A stretch of DNA of 64,000 nucleotides, taken from NCBI GenBank assembly GCA_947493265.1, contig CANLQL010000002.1, forward strand, positions 1 to 64,000, in the 5' to 3' direction. Positions 55,130 through 63,693 of this stretch are shown here, one piece after another. Position numbers and translations under genes: made by a program. The stretch comes from an uncultured Litoreibacter sp. Lineage in GTDB: Bacteria > Pseudomonadota > Alphaproteobacteria > Rhodobacterales > Rhodobacteraceae. The notes under the pieces are model-generated. The model did no database searches and was not told where the DNA came from. It was given only the letters and a program-made list of their open reading frames with translations. Each line of letters begins with the position of its first letter. Positions within the stretch are counted from its first letter, which is position 1.

Positions 55130-56341
55130 TCAGGCCTTCACAGGCTCGATACGCGACGCCCAGCCGCTGATAACTTCTTCACAGGTCTTGCGACCCCACC
55201 GTTTGCTTAGCAGTGCAGATAGCGGTGTGGCGATTGACCAAGGCAATTCAATCGGACCGGTGCTCAACCAATGCAACAGCGCAGTCTCAATGGTCTCGAC
55301 ATCGCCTTGATTGAAGGCTTCACGGACTTCCTGAACGCTGGCGTCGCTGGCCATGCACAAGCGGTCTGCCAATTGGTTTTGAACCGTCTGTAGCCGCTTC
55401 AGGCCCAACGCGTAGGCGCGTTCTGTGACGCCTGTTTCAAACCCTTCGGGCACGTTCATCGTCAGCGTCCTGTCTTCACTGTCATCTGCAAGGTGATCTT
55501 GCGACAGTTGATCAAGCCGGGTGCCGATCTCGCCGATCAGGGCCGGGACCTCCTGTGCTTTCAGCGATGGCATCGCGCGTTTGGCACGTTTCCAGGCTTG
55601 CAGCTCGCTGGTATCAGGGCGCAGTGCTGCGAGGCTGGATTTCGACCGACGCGCGATCTCCTGGGAGAAGCGGTGGTTCAACAGCATATTCGCGTCTTCG
55701 CAAAGGTGCGTCTCGTTGTGCCATTCTTCGGGGCATTGCCCGATATCGGACAGTTCCACGTAGCCCAGCTGCGAATGAAACGCGCGTTCCAGAGCAAGCT
55801 CCGCGAAGCAGCGGTTGAAGTGATAGATGATCCATTTGCGTGCCACGGCACGATCAGCCGCGGTGGACAGGCCCGCCTTGGTCAGCGCACGATCAATCCA
55901 GAACTCCCGCTTGAGAAAGGCGTTTGAAAACCCGTGCAGGATGATCTGCAATTTGGGATTGGCGCTGTGCAAGGCCAGCAGGAAGACACGGTAGTCATCA
56001 ACGATCCGGTTCAGACCGGCCCAGAAGGACGCGCCCAGAATACGGCTGATCGGATCACCGGGCTCGACGCTATCGAGCATCTGACCCAATTTTGGTCCCT
56101 CAAACATGCCGCAACCCGTGGCAGAGATGACGGCGAAATCAAAAGACTTCGCGGCCTCGATATGGGGCACAATCACCGCGTTGCCGTCGCTGAACCATTC
56201 CGGTTGCAGCGCAAGGACGCCATATTGGGCCTCCAGCCATTCGGTGGTGTCCCGCAGCTGCGCCGAAACCGTTCCAGCGCCGCGCGGTGTGTCATAGGGG
56301 CGGCCAAAAGCGCCCTTTGAGTTTTCAATGTAATCCAGCAT
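55130..56341 (-). CDS. Uncharacterised protein, possible degenerate SGNH-hydrolase fold
   Basis: About 403 residues from the ATG at MLDYIENSKG; GAGGGA lies eight bases upstream. A stretch resembling the central and C-terminal blocks of SGNH hydrolases is seen: NPKLQIILHGFSNAF, then GYVELSDIGQCPEEWHNETH followed by an HRFSQEIARR helix. The family's nucleophile motif (GDS) was not found, so catalysis is doubtful. The last 150 residues look helical. No signal peptide is seen. It lies downstream of the protease gene on the same strand, with a CtrA box in the spacer, so it may have its own promoter. Confidence 0.5.
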   Translation of the reverse strand: MLDYIENSKGAFGRPYDTPRGAGTVSAQLRDTTEWLEAQYGVLALQPEWFSDGNAVIVPHIEAAKSFDFAVISATGCGMFEGPKLGQMLDSVEPGDPISRILGASFWAGLNRIVDDYRVFLLALHSANPKLQIILHGFSNAFLKREFWIDRALTKAGLSTAADRAVARKWIIYHFNRCFAELALERAFHSQLGYVELSDIGQCPEEWHNETHLCEDANMLLNHRFSQEIARRSKSSLAALRPDTSELQAWKRAKRAMPSLKAQEVPALIGEIGTRLDQLSQDHLADDSEDRTLTMNVPEGFETGVTERAYALGLKRLQTVQNQLADRLCMASDASVQEVREAFNQGDVETIETALLHWLSTGPIELPWSIATPLSALLSKRWGRKTCEEVISGWASRIEPVKA

Positions 56342-56750
56342 CAGATCAATTCCCTCAGATTGCTGCGATTGAAATTCTGTGCGCAGAGGGCGGGCGCAGT
56401 CGGACCGAGTGGTGCGTAGGCACACTCTTTAAACAACGGGAAAAACCACCCGGTCCGTTTGCGAAGCATTGCTGACAATCCAGCCCCCTCACGTTGGGTC
56501 GAATACTCTTGAAAAAAACACGCGTTCATTTTCGACCCTCACCTTGTTGAGTTGGGCGGAATGCCGAACTCGTTAACGCTAGGTTAATTTCGGCCGCGTG
56601 AAAGAAGTGTGAATGAGCAAGGACTCGCTCAGGAGGAAAGCGTGAAAACTGCGCTTGAGGTCAGATTTTCTTGAAAAATATAGGGGAAAGCGCGTAAGTG
56701 TTTCCCCGTAAGCGACAAACCGCCAGCCCTGAAGCTGACGGCTGATTTGC
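56342..56750. other. Spacer in the accessory block, with CtrA box and possible mini-ORFs
   Basis: A 409-bp spacer without a normal gene. It contains a full CtrA box (56573-56587). On the plus strand there are two 10-codon frames linked by a shared GTGA, the second (GTG at 56642) after a strong AGGAGG. There are no recognisable transposon ends. Confidence 0.5.
56573..56587. promoter_or_regulatory. CtrA-binding site (TTAA-N7-TTAA)
   Basis: TTAACGCTAGGTTAA matches the CtrA consensus exactly. It lies 232 bp upstream of the SGNH-like gene on the minus strand, inside the accessory block. Confidence 0.6.
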
Positions 56751-58796
56751 TTATCGTTGCGATTCTAAATCGCGGCTTGGTCGGGACAAATCGCCATGTC
56801 CAAGACGTAGGATATCATGGTTCCCATCGAAAGGTGGGATGTCCTGCGGATGCAGGGTTTTGGGGTCCAGCGCGGTCCCCTGGAAGGCCTGCATCATCGC
56901 CCGTGACACTTGCGGTGCGGACACGCTGGTGCCGTTCATCGGCAAAACTGACCCGCTGCGGGATCCGCTGGACAAGATGCCCCCGATCACGCGCGATCTG
57001 TCACTGACAGCAGAATAGTCCGGATCCCGCATCCCCTTTGACGAAGAGGCCGCGTAGTAAGACGGGTTCTCGTCGCGATAGGTCACACCGCCCACCACCG
57101 TAATCCGCTCGCTGGTGGCCATCCCGTTCAGGGTTCCGCGCCGTTTGATCACGCTGGGGCCTGTGTCTTCCTGGTTGATGAACCCTTCGGGCGTATAGCG
57201 CTCGTAGGTGGCATCGTTGAAATAGGATTGCAGCCCGGGGCGCGAAAAGCCCAACGGGGCGTCGTCGCGAGGGATCCAGGCGTTGATCTCACCACCGTTC
57301 AGACGGGCCACGATTTGAACGTGCCACAAACCATTTGGTCCGGGCTTGCGATTTGTACTCGAAGGCATCGCACTGGGCGACAGCGCGATCAACACGCGTT
57401 TCTTTTCGGCTGCGGCAGGTGTCATGCCCTGCAAATCCACGCTGACGCGGGCCAAAACATCACCGGTTGCGTCATCGACCAGCAACATCGCTTGCCTGCG
57501 ATCCAGATCAGGAAGCGCGATTGGTGTGCCCCCGGGCCAGGCCACCGATAACGTGATGTCCTTGGTATCTTCCGGCACCCATATTTCGCAAAAGTTGGGC
57601 GTCAGATCTTCTGGCTGAACCCGCCAGGGTAGGTTTAGCTCAGTCATTGCGCCGACGACAGCGGGTGCATTGGCATGACCGCGCGCCAGATATCGATTGC
57701 CAGTCGGCAGAACAACTTGCACGCCAAATCGGGGCGGTACATCGTCAAATTTCTTCTCGATCCGCTCTATATGCGCGGCGACAAGCGTGTCGATTGCCGT
57801 TTCGATGATCGATGTGCCGTCATGGGGGCCGCCCGCGATCGCATAGCTGAAGTTCAGCACAACCGGGATCGGGAAGTTTTCGACCACAGACATCTCGTAG
57901 GCATGATCCAACATGCGCCCGATGCCTGCGACCACAAATGGGGCCAGCCGCGCGCCAGAAGTTTCAACGGTAACCAGTTCGGGCAGTTGCACCGCCATAA
58001 TCCGGCAATTGCGTGCCGCTTCCTCGCCGGTTTCAGGGTCAAAACCCGCGGCTGTATCCAGCACATGGGTGCCGTGGGACAATTGCCGCGCAAGGGACCA
58101 TGATCCGGGGCGCGTGAAATCCAGAAGGCCCAACGCCTGCAGGCGATCATCTTCGCTGAGCGCACTGTTGAGCAGGCCCTCAAGCTCCGCCTTGTCATGT
58201 TCGCGCCCGAAAACGACGGGCTCGGTCGCGCCGCGTGACACGCCATCCTGCACCCAGGCGAAATCGATCCGCGAGGTCACGCCCGTGGCGGTGTTCTGGG
58301 TAAAGCGCGCGTTGACGAGGTTGAAGTTGTTGTCGATGACACCAACAATGACCCCTGTTTTCGGATCCAGCCCCTGGGCCGAATAGCTCACGGTCGCGGG
58401 TTTCTTTTTGCCGATGGAATAGCTGCGCAGCGGGGCAGGGTAGCGCATCACCTGATAGCTGGCGCTGGCCTCATCTTCCGCGACCTCAGTGTCGGGTGTC
58501 AGGCACAAAGCAACTTCCGTGGACCGCACAACCCCTTCCTGATCCCGCTCGAAAGTTGAGCTGCTGATTTGTGGTTCAATAACCGGAATTTCATCCAAAG
58601 GTGCTTGCGCAGCGCCCGGTTTCACAGACACCTCCGTGTTTCGCAAAACCACCTGATAGGTGAAATCCTTGGGGTTTGTGATGGTTTGGGTATCCCGCAG
58701 GGAAAACCCGTCGCTGTAATTTAGGGCCCAAACCGAATAGGGGTCATAGCCCCGCCGCGGTCGGTTGGCCTCCTTCACCCAGGAAAAGCTTGGCAT
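56751..58796 (-). CDS. S8 family (subtilisin-like) serine protease
   Basis: A 681-residue subtilase with a complete triad: Asp155 (VIVGVIDNNFNL), His241 (QLSHGTHVLDTAAG) and Ser624 (MNGTSVSAPQVSRAM). The oxyanion asparagine is in LPTGNRYLARG. About 150 residues precede the Asp. No signal peptide or membrane segment is present, so export, if any, is unconventional. The ATG shares one base with the stop of the PAP2-fold gene and has GGAG nine bases upstream, indicating coupling. A longer in-frame start (58823) adds nine residues. A long insert of about 230 residues lies between Asn and Ser. Confidence 0.9.
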   Translation of the reverse strand: MPSFSWVKEANRPRRGYDPYSVWALNYSDGFSLRDTQTITNPKDFTYQVVLRNTEVSVKPGAAQAPLDEIPVIEPQISSSTFERDQEGVVRSTEVALCLTPDTEVAEDEASASYQVMRYPAPLRSYSIGKKKPATVSYSAQGLDPKTGVIVGVIDNNFNLVNARFTQNTATGVTSRIDFAWVQDGVSRGATEPVVFGREHDKAELEGLLNSALSEDDRLQALGLLDFTRPGSWSLARQLSHGTHVLDTAAGFDPETGEEAARNCRIMAVQLPELVTVETSGARLAPFVVAGIGRMLDHAYEMSVVENFPIPVVLNFSYAIAGGPHDGTSIIETAIDTLVAAHIERIEKKFDDVPPRFGVQVVLPTGNRYLARGHANAPAVVGAMTELNLPWRVQPEDLTPNFCEIWVPEDTKDITLSVAWPGGTPIALPDLDRRQAMLLVDDATGDVLARVSVDLQGMTPAAAEKKRVLIALSPSAMPSSTNRKPGPNGLWHVQIVARLNGGEINAWIPRDDAPLGFSRPGLQSYFNDATYERYTPEGFINQEDTGPSVIKRRGTLNGMATSERITVVGGVTYRDENPSYYAASSSKGMRDPDYSAVSDRSRVIGGILSSGSRSGSVLPMNGTSVSAPQVSRAMMQAFQGTALDPKTLHPQDIPPFDGNHDILRLGHGDLSRPSRDLESQR

Positions 58797-59989
58797 CAGA
58801 CATTGCTCCAGCTTGTCTTCCATTCGTCACGGGCCTTGTTCCAAAGCCAGTTGAGCAGATCAGAAGCCTGGATATTGCCGGTAATATCCGCCCCGACTTT
58901 GATGATGTCATTCCCATCGACGTTAAAGTCGATCAGCGTGGAGCCGTCGAAAGCGTCCTTTTGAAGGAAATCGGTCGCACCGATGCCTTCGCCGTTGAAG
59001 CTAGCTTGATGAACCGTTTGGCCTGCCGCGCCACAACGTGCACAGAAATAGGCCCCCATCGTCGCCCCCAAAGTGGCCCCAGCGAAAGTGTCTGCCGGGA
59101 AGTGCACGCCCGCGACAGTGCGGTTCACCGCAATCCGCGTCGCTTGAGCCATCAACAGCCGCTCCAGCCCGTCATATTCGATTTTGCCGTCCAGCAATGT
59201 CAGCAACAGGCGTGAGACGATATAAGCTTCCGTCGCATGGGCCGAGGGCAGGGCCCCGTGGCCCGGTGTCGGGATCATCGGCTGGATTTGGCCGGAATAG
59301 ACATCCGGGCGCAGGACGGCCAACGCGTTTTTGGCCTGCATGGCCACACTGGAGGCAAATAGCTGCGCCAGTGAGACAAGCTGGATCGTGTGCTTGTTGC
59401 GGGCAGGATGCAGCCCGATGATGGAGCTGAAGAACGGGGTCGGGAACCCAACCTGGTTCAGGATTTCCCCGGCCCGGTCTGGCCGCAGATCCGCGTAATT
59501 GTAGACCACTTGCGTTTGTGCGACGAAATCATCGTCTGTCGGGCGCACAAGATCGACGACCGGATGATAAGCCGCCGTCGGTGCCGTTGTGGCGTCGCCG
59601 CCTGTTGTGGACAGATGAAACAGGCCGACCGCATTGGAATTTTCCACGGCGAACGTGCCCACATGGGACAAAAGCTCTGTCTGCAGGATCAGTGCACGCA
59701 CCCAAGGGGACCATTCGCTCATATTGGCGACATCGCCCGAGGTCATCGGGTTCGGTTTCTTGGTTAACGGCGTCCAGGCTTCGACCAGACCATCCCGGTT
59801 TGTCATCAAGGAGGCCGCAAGAGACGGCGTTACACTGCCTGCTCCGCCGCCGACACCGCCAACGCCTCCCACGCCGCCGACACCTCCGACGCCACCAACA
59901 CCGCCGACGCCGCCGACACCACCAACGCCACCGACACCGCCAACGCCTCCAACGCCGCCGACACCGCCTGAAATGGAAGAAATTGACAT
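58796..59989 (-). CDS. PAP2/vanadium-haloperoxidase-fold protein with Gly-Gly-Val repeat N-terminus
   Basis: A 397-residue protein. Residues 8-46 are 13 exact GGV tripeptides, followed by GGGAGS. Residues about 200-310 carry the three PAP2/haloperoxidase motifs: K220-x6-R227-P, PSAH (248-251) and R290-x5-H296-x3-D300 (NRTVAGVHFPAD). These bind phosphate or vanadate in acid phosphatases and vanadium haloperoxidases; which reaction applies cannot be told. The C-terminus has LIDFNVDGNDIIKVGADITG. No signal peptide is seen. AGGAG lies seven bases before the ATG. It is between the regulator gene (24-bp gap) and the coupled protease. Confidence 0.85.
   Translation of the reverse strand: MSISSISGGVGGVGGVGGVGGVGGVGGVGGVGGVGGVGGVGGVGGVGGGAGSVTPSLAASLMTNRDGLVEAWTPLTKKPNPMTSGDVANMSEWSPWVRALILQTELLSHVGTFAVENSNAVGLFHLSTTGGDATTAPTAAYHPVVDLVRPTDDDFVAQTQVVYNYADLRPDRAGEILNQVGFPTPFFSSIIGLHPARNKHTIQLVSLAQLFASSVAMQAKNALAVLRPDVYSGQIQPMIPTPGHGALPSAHATEAYIVSRLLLTLLDGKIEYDGLERLLMAQATRIAVNRTVAGVHFPADTFAGATLGATMGAYFCARCGAAGQTVHQASFNGEGIGATDFLQKDAFDGSTLIDFNVDGNDIIKVGADITGNIQASDLLNWLWNKARDEWKTSWSNV
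59852..59968. repeat. Tandem 9-bp repeat (13 units) encoding Gly-Gly-Val
   Basis: Thirteen contiguous 9-bp units, read on the minus strand as Gly-Gly-Val, differ from one another almost only at third codon positions (GGC, GGT and GGA; GTC, GTT and GTG). Synonymous drift with an unchanged tripeptide indicates selection on the protein sequence. The plus strand would read as Thr-Pro-Pro repeats, which is a shadow. Confidence 0.95.
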
Positions 59990-60013
59990 GTGATTACTCC
60001 TGTTTGAAACGCG

Positions 60014-61708
60014 TTAAGATTTTGGAATTCCTGCGGCCTCCAAGGCGTCGGCCCAGGATTTGCCTGTGTTGAAATGTGCTGCTGGATGCTGGCTGAGATA
60101 ATTTGAAACGGTCAGGCCGGGCTCCTTGCGCATCAGCTCCTGCGCGGATGCACGAGCTTCCTCGGTTCTGCCAAGTCTCTGCAAAGCAACGGTTTTTGCC
60201 CGGATGGTTGATGTATGGCGCGCGTTCAGGGTCAGCGAACGTTCCGCGAAGAACAAAGCGTCTTCGTTTTCATCGTTGGACAGGCTGGCCGCGGCTGACA
60301 ATGTGTCAAAGAAATAACGGTGCGGATCAAGCGGCGACAATTTCCGGGCCCGGCTGGTAAATTGCACGGCCTTTTCGCCGTCATCCGTGAAGGCATGAAG
60401 CGCGCCTTTCAACAGCCAAGCCAGCGCGCAGTTCGGATCGTTTTCAACCGCTTCTTCGTAACGGTCCATCGCGGTGTCGACGCGGCGCAACAGGTTGTTG
60501 TTCACAAAGCCATCAATAGCCATGGAGAACGAACAGTCGGACGCCAAATCCAATGCACGCGCGGACAGGTCGGATGCGATGCGACCGTCAGCGCTGGCAT
60601 CCTGGCTCCAGCCTTGCACGACGCACAGGACATGCCATTTGGCCATCCAGCTTTGCAAGATGGAGTTGCGTGGGAAGCGTTCGATCAGTTCCTGAAGGTA
60701 GACGCGCGCGGTTGCAAAGCTGGCCTTACTTTGCCGGTGCATCAGCGACACAGCCGAGATCAGCAATGTATGGCTTTCCAGATCACCAACCTGCTTGAGA
60801 CGTGCGGCCTTGGCGGATTTTGCGATGATGCCGCGGGATAGCTCGTCACCGATGGCCAGCACCAGTTGATCGTCACCGGCCAGAAAACCGCGCTGACTGC
60901 CGGTGATGTCTTGCGTTGCCTCGATCCTTCCGGTGGAGGAATCCACAAGATCCATCTGGACGCGGATCTTGTCGCCCTCATGGCGGAAGCGGCCCCAGGC
61001 CACATAGTCAGCCGCGATCAGAGACCGAATTTCAGAGATATCGACGCTGCGCGGGTCGATGTTGCGGCATGACAAGTGCGAGATCACGTTCAGCAGCTCT
61101 GATCGGGACAGCAGCCGAGAGACTTCTTCGGCCAGCATGTCCCCGATGGGCTGCAATTCGGCAGCCCCGGGCGGGGCCACAAGCGGCAGTACCGCAACGG
61201 TAGGCTGCAGCTGGTCGTCGGTATGGACCACGACCGGGGCCACATCTTGTTGCAGTGTTTGCGGCACTGTCGCAATGCCCGCAATCATCACGTCAGGACG
61301 TTGCCGCTGTTCGCGCAGCCAGTCCTCAAATCCTTCTTCGGCGATGTCGATCCCCTCCAAAAACGCCCCTTCGGACGCGCTGCCAAGCACGCAGACGAAA
61401 TCGGGTCTCAGAGTAATGTCAGTGTTTGTGGCTTCAAAGATTGCATCGAAACGTTCGCCAAACAGCATCCGCAGATCGGCCACAGCGCGGCGTAAACTGG
61501 CGCGCCCGTGGGTCGGGCCGGACCGGGACCATAGCGCATCCTGCAACCAGGCGCGCGTGCGACGACCTTCCGGGGCCGTTGCCAGCATCGCCAGCAAAGC
61601 CCGTTGTTTGGCACTGCTAATACGGATGTCTTCCCCAGATGCCCAGCCTAGCGAAAAGGCTCCAAATAGCCGGATATGCAGCGTCACTTTGTGATCCCCA
61701 CGCAACAT
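60014..61708 (-). CDS. AfsR/SARP-like transcriptional regulator with TPR region
   Basis: A 564-residue regulator. Residues about 8-105 form an OmpR/SARP-type winged helix (HIRLFGAFSL, QRALLAMLA, ASLRRAVADLRMLFG). Residues about 165-310 resemble the TolB-N-like segment found in CyaB-type regulators (TVAVLPLV, IGDMLAEEVSRLLSR, DYVAWGRFRHEGDKIRVQM). The remainder is helical TPR-like repeats (NCALAWLLKGALHAF). No membrane helix is seen. AGGAGGG precedes the ATG. It leads the PAP2 and protease genes and probably controls them. The signal is unknown. Confidence 0.85.
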   Translation of the reverse strand: MLRGDHKVTLHIRLFGAFSLGWASGEDIRISSAKQRALLAMLATAPEGRRTRAWLQDALWSRSGPTHGRASLRRAVADLRMLFGERFDAIFEATNTDITLRPDFVCVLGSASEGAFLEGIDIAEEGFEDWLREQRQRPDVMIAGIATVPQTLQQDVAPVVVHTDDQLQPTVAVLPLVAPPGAAELQPIGDMLAEEVSRLLSRSELLNVISHLSCRNIDPRSVDISEIRSLIAADYVAWGRFRHEGDKIRVQMDLVDSSTGRIEATQDITGSQRGFLAGDDQLVLAIGDELSRGIIAKSAKAARLKQVGDLESHTLLISAVSLMHRQSKASFATARVYLQELIERFPRNSILQSWMAKWHVLCVVQGWSQDASADGRIASDLSARALDLASDCSFSMAIDGFVNNNLLRRVDTAMDRYEEAVENDPNCALAWLLKGALHAFTDDGEKAVQFTSRARKLSPLDPHRYFFDTLSAAASLSNDENEDALFFAERSLTLNARHTSTIRAKTVALQRLGRTEEARASAQELMRKEPGLTVSNYLSQHPAAHFNTGKSWADALEAAGIPKS

Positions 61709-61789
61709 AGACCGTTCCCTCCTTGATCACGTGAGCATGACGTAAGGGCAACGATCAGAAAAGCCACCGGAATTCGAATTCACACATTA

Positions 61790-61804
61790 TTAACGCGACG
61801 TTCA
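61790..61804. promoter_or_regulatory. Near-consensus CtrA box upstream of the SARP-like gene
   Basis: TTAA-N7-TTCA is one base from the CtrA consensus and lies 82 bp upstream of the regulator start. It shares the spacer with the divergent ybgC promoter. Confidence 0.35.
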
Positions 61805-62002
61805 CGAAATCGCTCAAACCAATTAAGAAATTCAGCGGCACAATAATTTAAGAGCCTTACGACTCCTCCCACGGGGCATGACACGCGGAAATGGCAAAAG
61901 AATCAAGCGGAATAGGGTCTTAGATGGTGGGAAAATTGCGGCAAATCGTTGCTTTTGCGCCGTTATTGCGCGAATTTGGCCGAAATTGCGGAGGCAAGGC
62001 CA

Positions 62003-62389
62003 ATGGTCCATCGGTTCAAACTGCGGGTGTATTACGAGGACACGGATCTGGCCGGGATCGTCTATTACGCGAATTATCTGAAGTTTATTGAGCGTGCGCG
62101 CAGTGAATGGGTGCGCGAAATCGGTGTCGATCAGGCGAAAATGAAGGCGGAAAATGACCTCGTTTTTGCCGTGCGGCGGGTGGAAGCGGACTATCTGATG
62201 CCTGCGAAATTTGATGATCTTCTGGAGGTCCAGACCAAGGTGGTGGACCTATCCGGCGCAAAGCTGGACCTGTCGCAGGAGGTCATGCGGGGCGATGACA
62301 CGCTTTTTGCCAGCAAAGTCACGCTGATTTGCCTGACCGGAACCGGGCGTCCGACACGTTTTCCGGCGGAAATTCGCCAGATCACGTAA
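62003..62389 (+). CDS. ybgC: Tol-Pal system-associated acyl-CoA thioesterase YbgC
   Basis: A 128-residue hot-dog thioesterase with the active-site pattern YYEDTDLAGIVYYANYLKF (Asp near residue 14) and RARSEWVREIG. The ATG at MVHRFKLRVY has GGAGGC upstream; the frame continues earlier but without family similarity. It starts the tol-pal cluster and is followed by tolQ after 118 bp. Confidence 0.94.
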   Translation: MVHRFKLRVYYEDTDLAGIVYYANYLKFIERARSEWVREIGVDQAKMKAENDLVFAVRRVEADYLMPAKFDDLLEVQTKVVDLSGAKLDLSQEVMRGDDTLFASKVTLICLTGTGRPTRFPAEIRQIT

Positions 62390-62507
62390 TTGCGAACGCA
62401 AATAAGGCGCGGCATTTTCACTGCCCCATAGCCAGACAGGCACAAAGCGACTAAACTGCCTGCAATCAAGCCACGCAAAAAGTGGTAACAAGAAGCGAGC
62501 AGGTAAT

Positions 62508-63203
62508 ATGGAAGCTGAAGCGATTGGGCTGGCCAGCGAAGTTGATTTTTCAATGACGGCGCTGTTCTGGCGGGCAAGTTTTACTGTAAAATTAGTGATG
62601 TTGATGCTGATCGCAGCCTCTTTCTGGGGCTGGGCCATCATCATTCAGAAATTTATCAACTACCGGATTGCACGCCGGGAAGCGGAAGAATTCGACCGCG
62701 CTTTCTGGTCTGGTGATCCCCTGGATGAGTTGTTTGACCGGATTGGCGAAAGCCCGAAAGGCTCTGCGCATCGGATATTTGCTGCGGGCATGTCGGAATG
62801 GCGCAGGTCTCATCGCGAAGATGGCCGGTTGATTGCCGGGGCCACGGCCCGGATCGACCGCTCCATGGATGTGGCGATTGCCAAGGAAGACGAGAAGCTG
62901 AACTACGGGCTTGGCTTTCTGGCAACCGTCGGTGCGACCGCACCGTTCATCGGATTGTTCGGCACCGTCTGGGGCATCAAGAACGCGTTTGAAGAAATCG
63001 CCATTTCGCAAAATACCAACCTTGCTGTTGTGGCCCCCGGTATTGCAGAGGCTCTGGTTGCGACGGCGCTGGGTCTTCTTGCTGCGATCCCGGCGGTGAT
63101 TTTCTACAACAAACTTAGCTCGGATGCGGACCGGATCGCGTCGGGCTACGAGGCGTTTGCGGACGAGTTTTCAACCATTCTGTCGCGCCAGCTGGACGCT
63201 TGA
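62508..63203 (+). CDS. tolQ: Tol-Pal system proton channel TolQ
   Basis: A 231-residue inner-membrane protein with three helices. The first is at about residues 25-45 (SFTVKLVMLMLIAASFWGWA). The large cytoplasmic loop is followed by LATVGATAPFIGLFGTVWGI and IAEALVATALGLLAAIPAVI, which are the TolQ/ExbB channel helices. With TolR it uses the proton gradient to energise TolA and outer-membrane constriction. Confidence 0.97.
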   Translation: MEAEAIGLASEVDFSMTALFWRASFTVKLVMLMLIAASFWGWAIIIQKFINYRIARREAEEFDRAFWSGDPLDELFDRIGESPKGSAHRIFAAGMSEWRRSHREDGRLIAGATARIDRSMDVAIAKEDEKLNYGLGFLATVGATAPFIGLFGTVWGIKNAFEEIAISQNTNLAVVAPGIAEALVATALGLLAAIPAVIFYNKLSSDADRIASGYEAFADEFSTILSRQLDA

Positions 63204-63206
63204 GCC

Positions 63207-63692
63207 ATGGTAGCGACAGTTTCCCAAGGCGCGTCGTCAGGTGGACGGCGCGGGCGCAGGCGTAAGTCAAAAGCCAAGCCCATGTCCGAGATCAACGTCA
63301 CCCCCTTTGTGGACGTGATGTTGGTTCTGCTGATCATCTTCATGGTGGCGGCCCCGCTTCTGACGGTTGGTATCCCGGTGGAATTGCCGAGAACTGCCGC
63401 CAATGCCCTGCCGACAGAGCAGGAAGAGCCGTTGACCATAACCGTAACGGCAGATGGCATCCTGATGATCCAGAACACCGAAATCAGCGGTTCCGATCTG
63501 GTACCGCGTTTGCGCGCAGTGGCCGCCGAACGCGCTGATAACAAGGTATTTTTGCGCGCTGACGGGGCGGTGCCTTATGAACGCGTGGTTCAGGTCATGG
63601 GCGCGCTGAACCGTGGTGGGTTCAACGACATTGGTCTGGTGACAGACACCGGCGGTCCGACCCTAGATGGCACGACGGAGTCCGACGGCTAG
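63207..63692 (+). CDS. tolR: Tol-Pal system protein TolR
   Basis: A 161-residue ExbD/TolR protein. The basic N-terminus GGRRGRRRKSKAKPM is followed by SEINVTPFVDVMLVLLIIFM, whose Asp in the membrane helix is needed for proton coupling. The periplasmic domain ends RGGFNDIGLVTDTG. It is 3 bp after tolQ and 1 bp before tolA. Confidence 0.96.
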   Translation: MVATVSQGASSGGRRGRRRKSKAKPMSEINVTPFVDVMLVLLIIFMVAAPLLTVGIPVELPRTAANALPTEQEEPLTITVTADGILMIQNTEISGSDLVPRLRAVAAERADNKVFLRADGAVPYERVVQVMGALNRGGFNDIGLVTDTGGPTLDGTTESDG

Positions 63693-63693
63693 G

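Noticed and set aside
59852-59968. Tandem repeat considered as a CRISPR or minisatellite
   Set aside because: Units are contiguous 9-mers without spacers and lie in a coding frame, with synonymous variation.
59634-59993. Plus-strand frame with Thr-Pro-Pro repeats
   Set aside because: It is the complement of the GGV repeat of the minus-strand PAP2-fold gene, whose enzyme motifs show the true strand.
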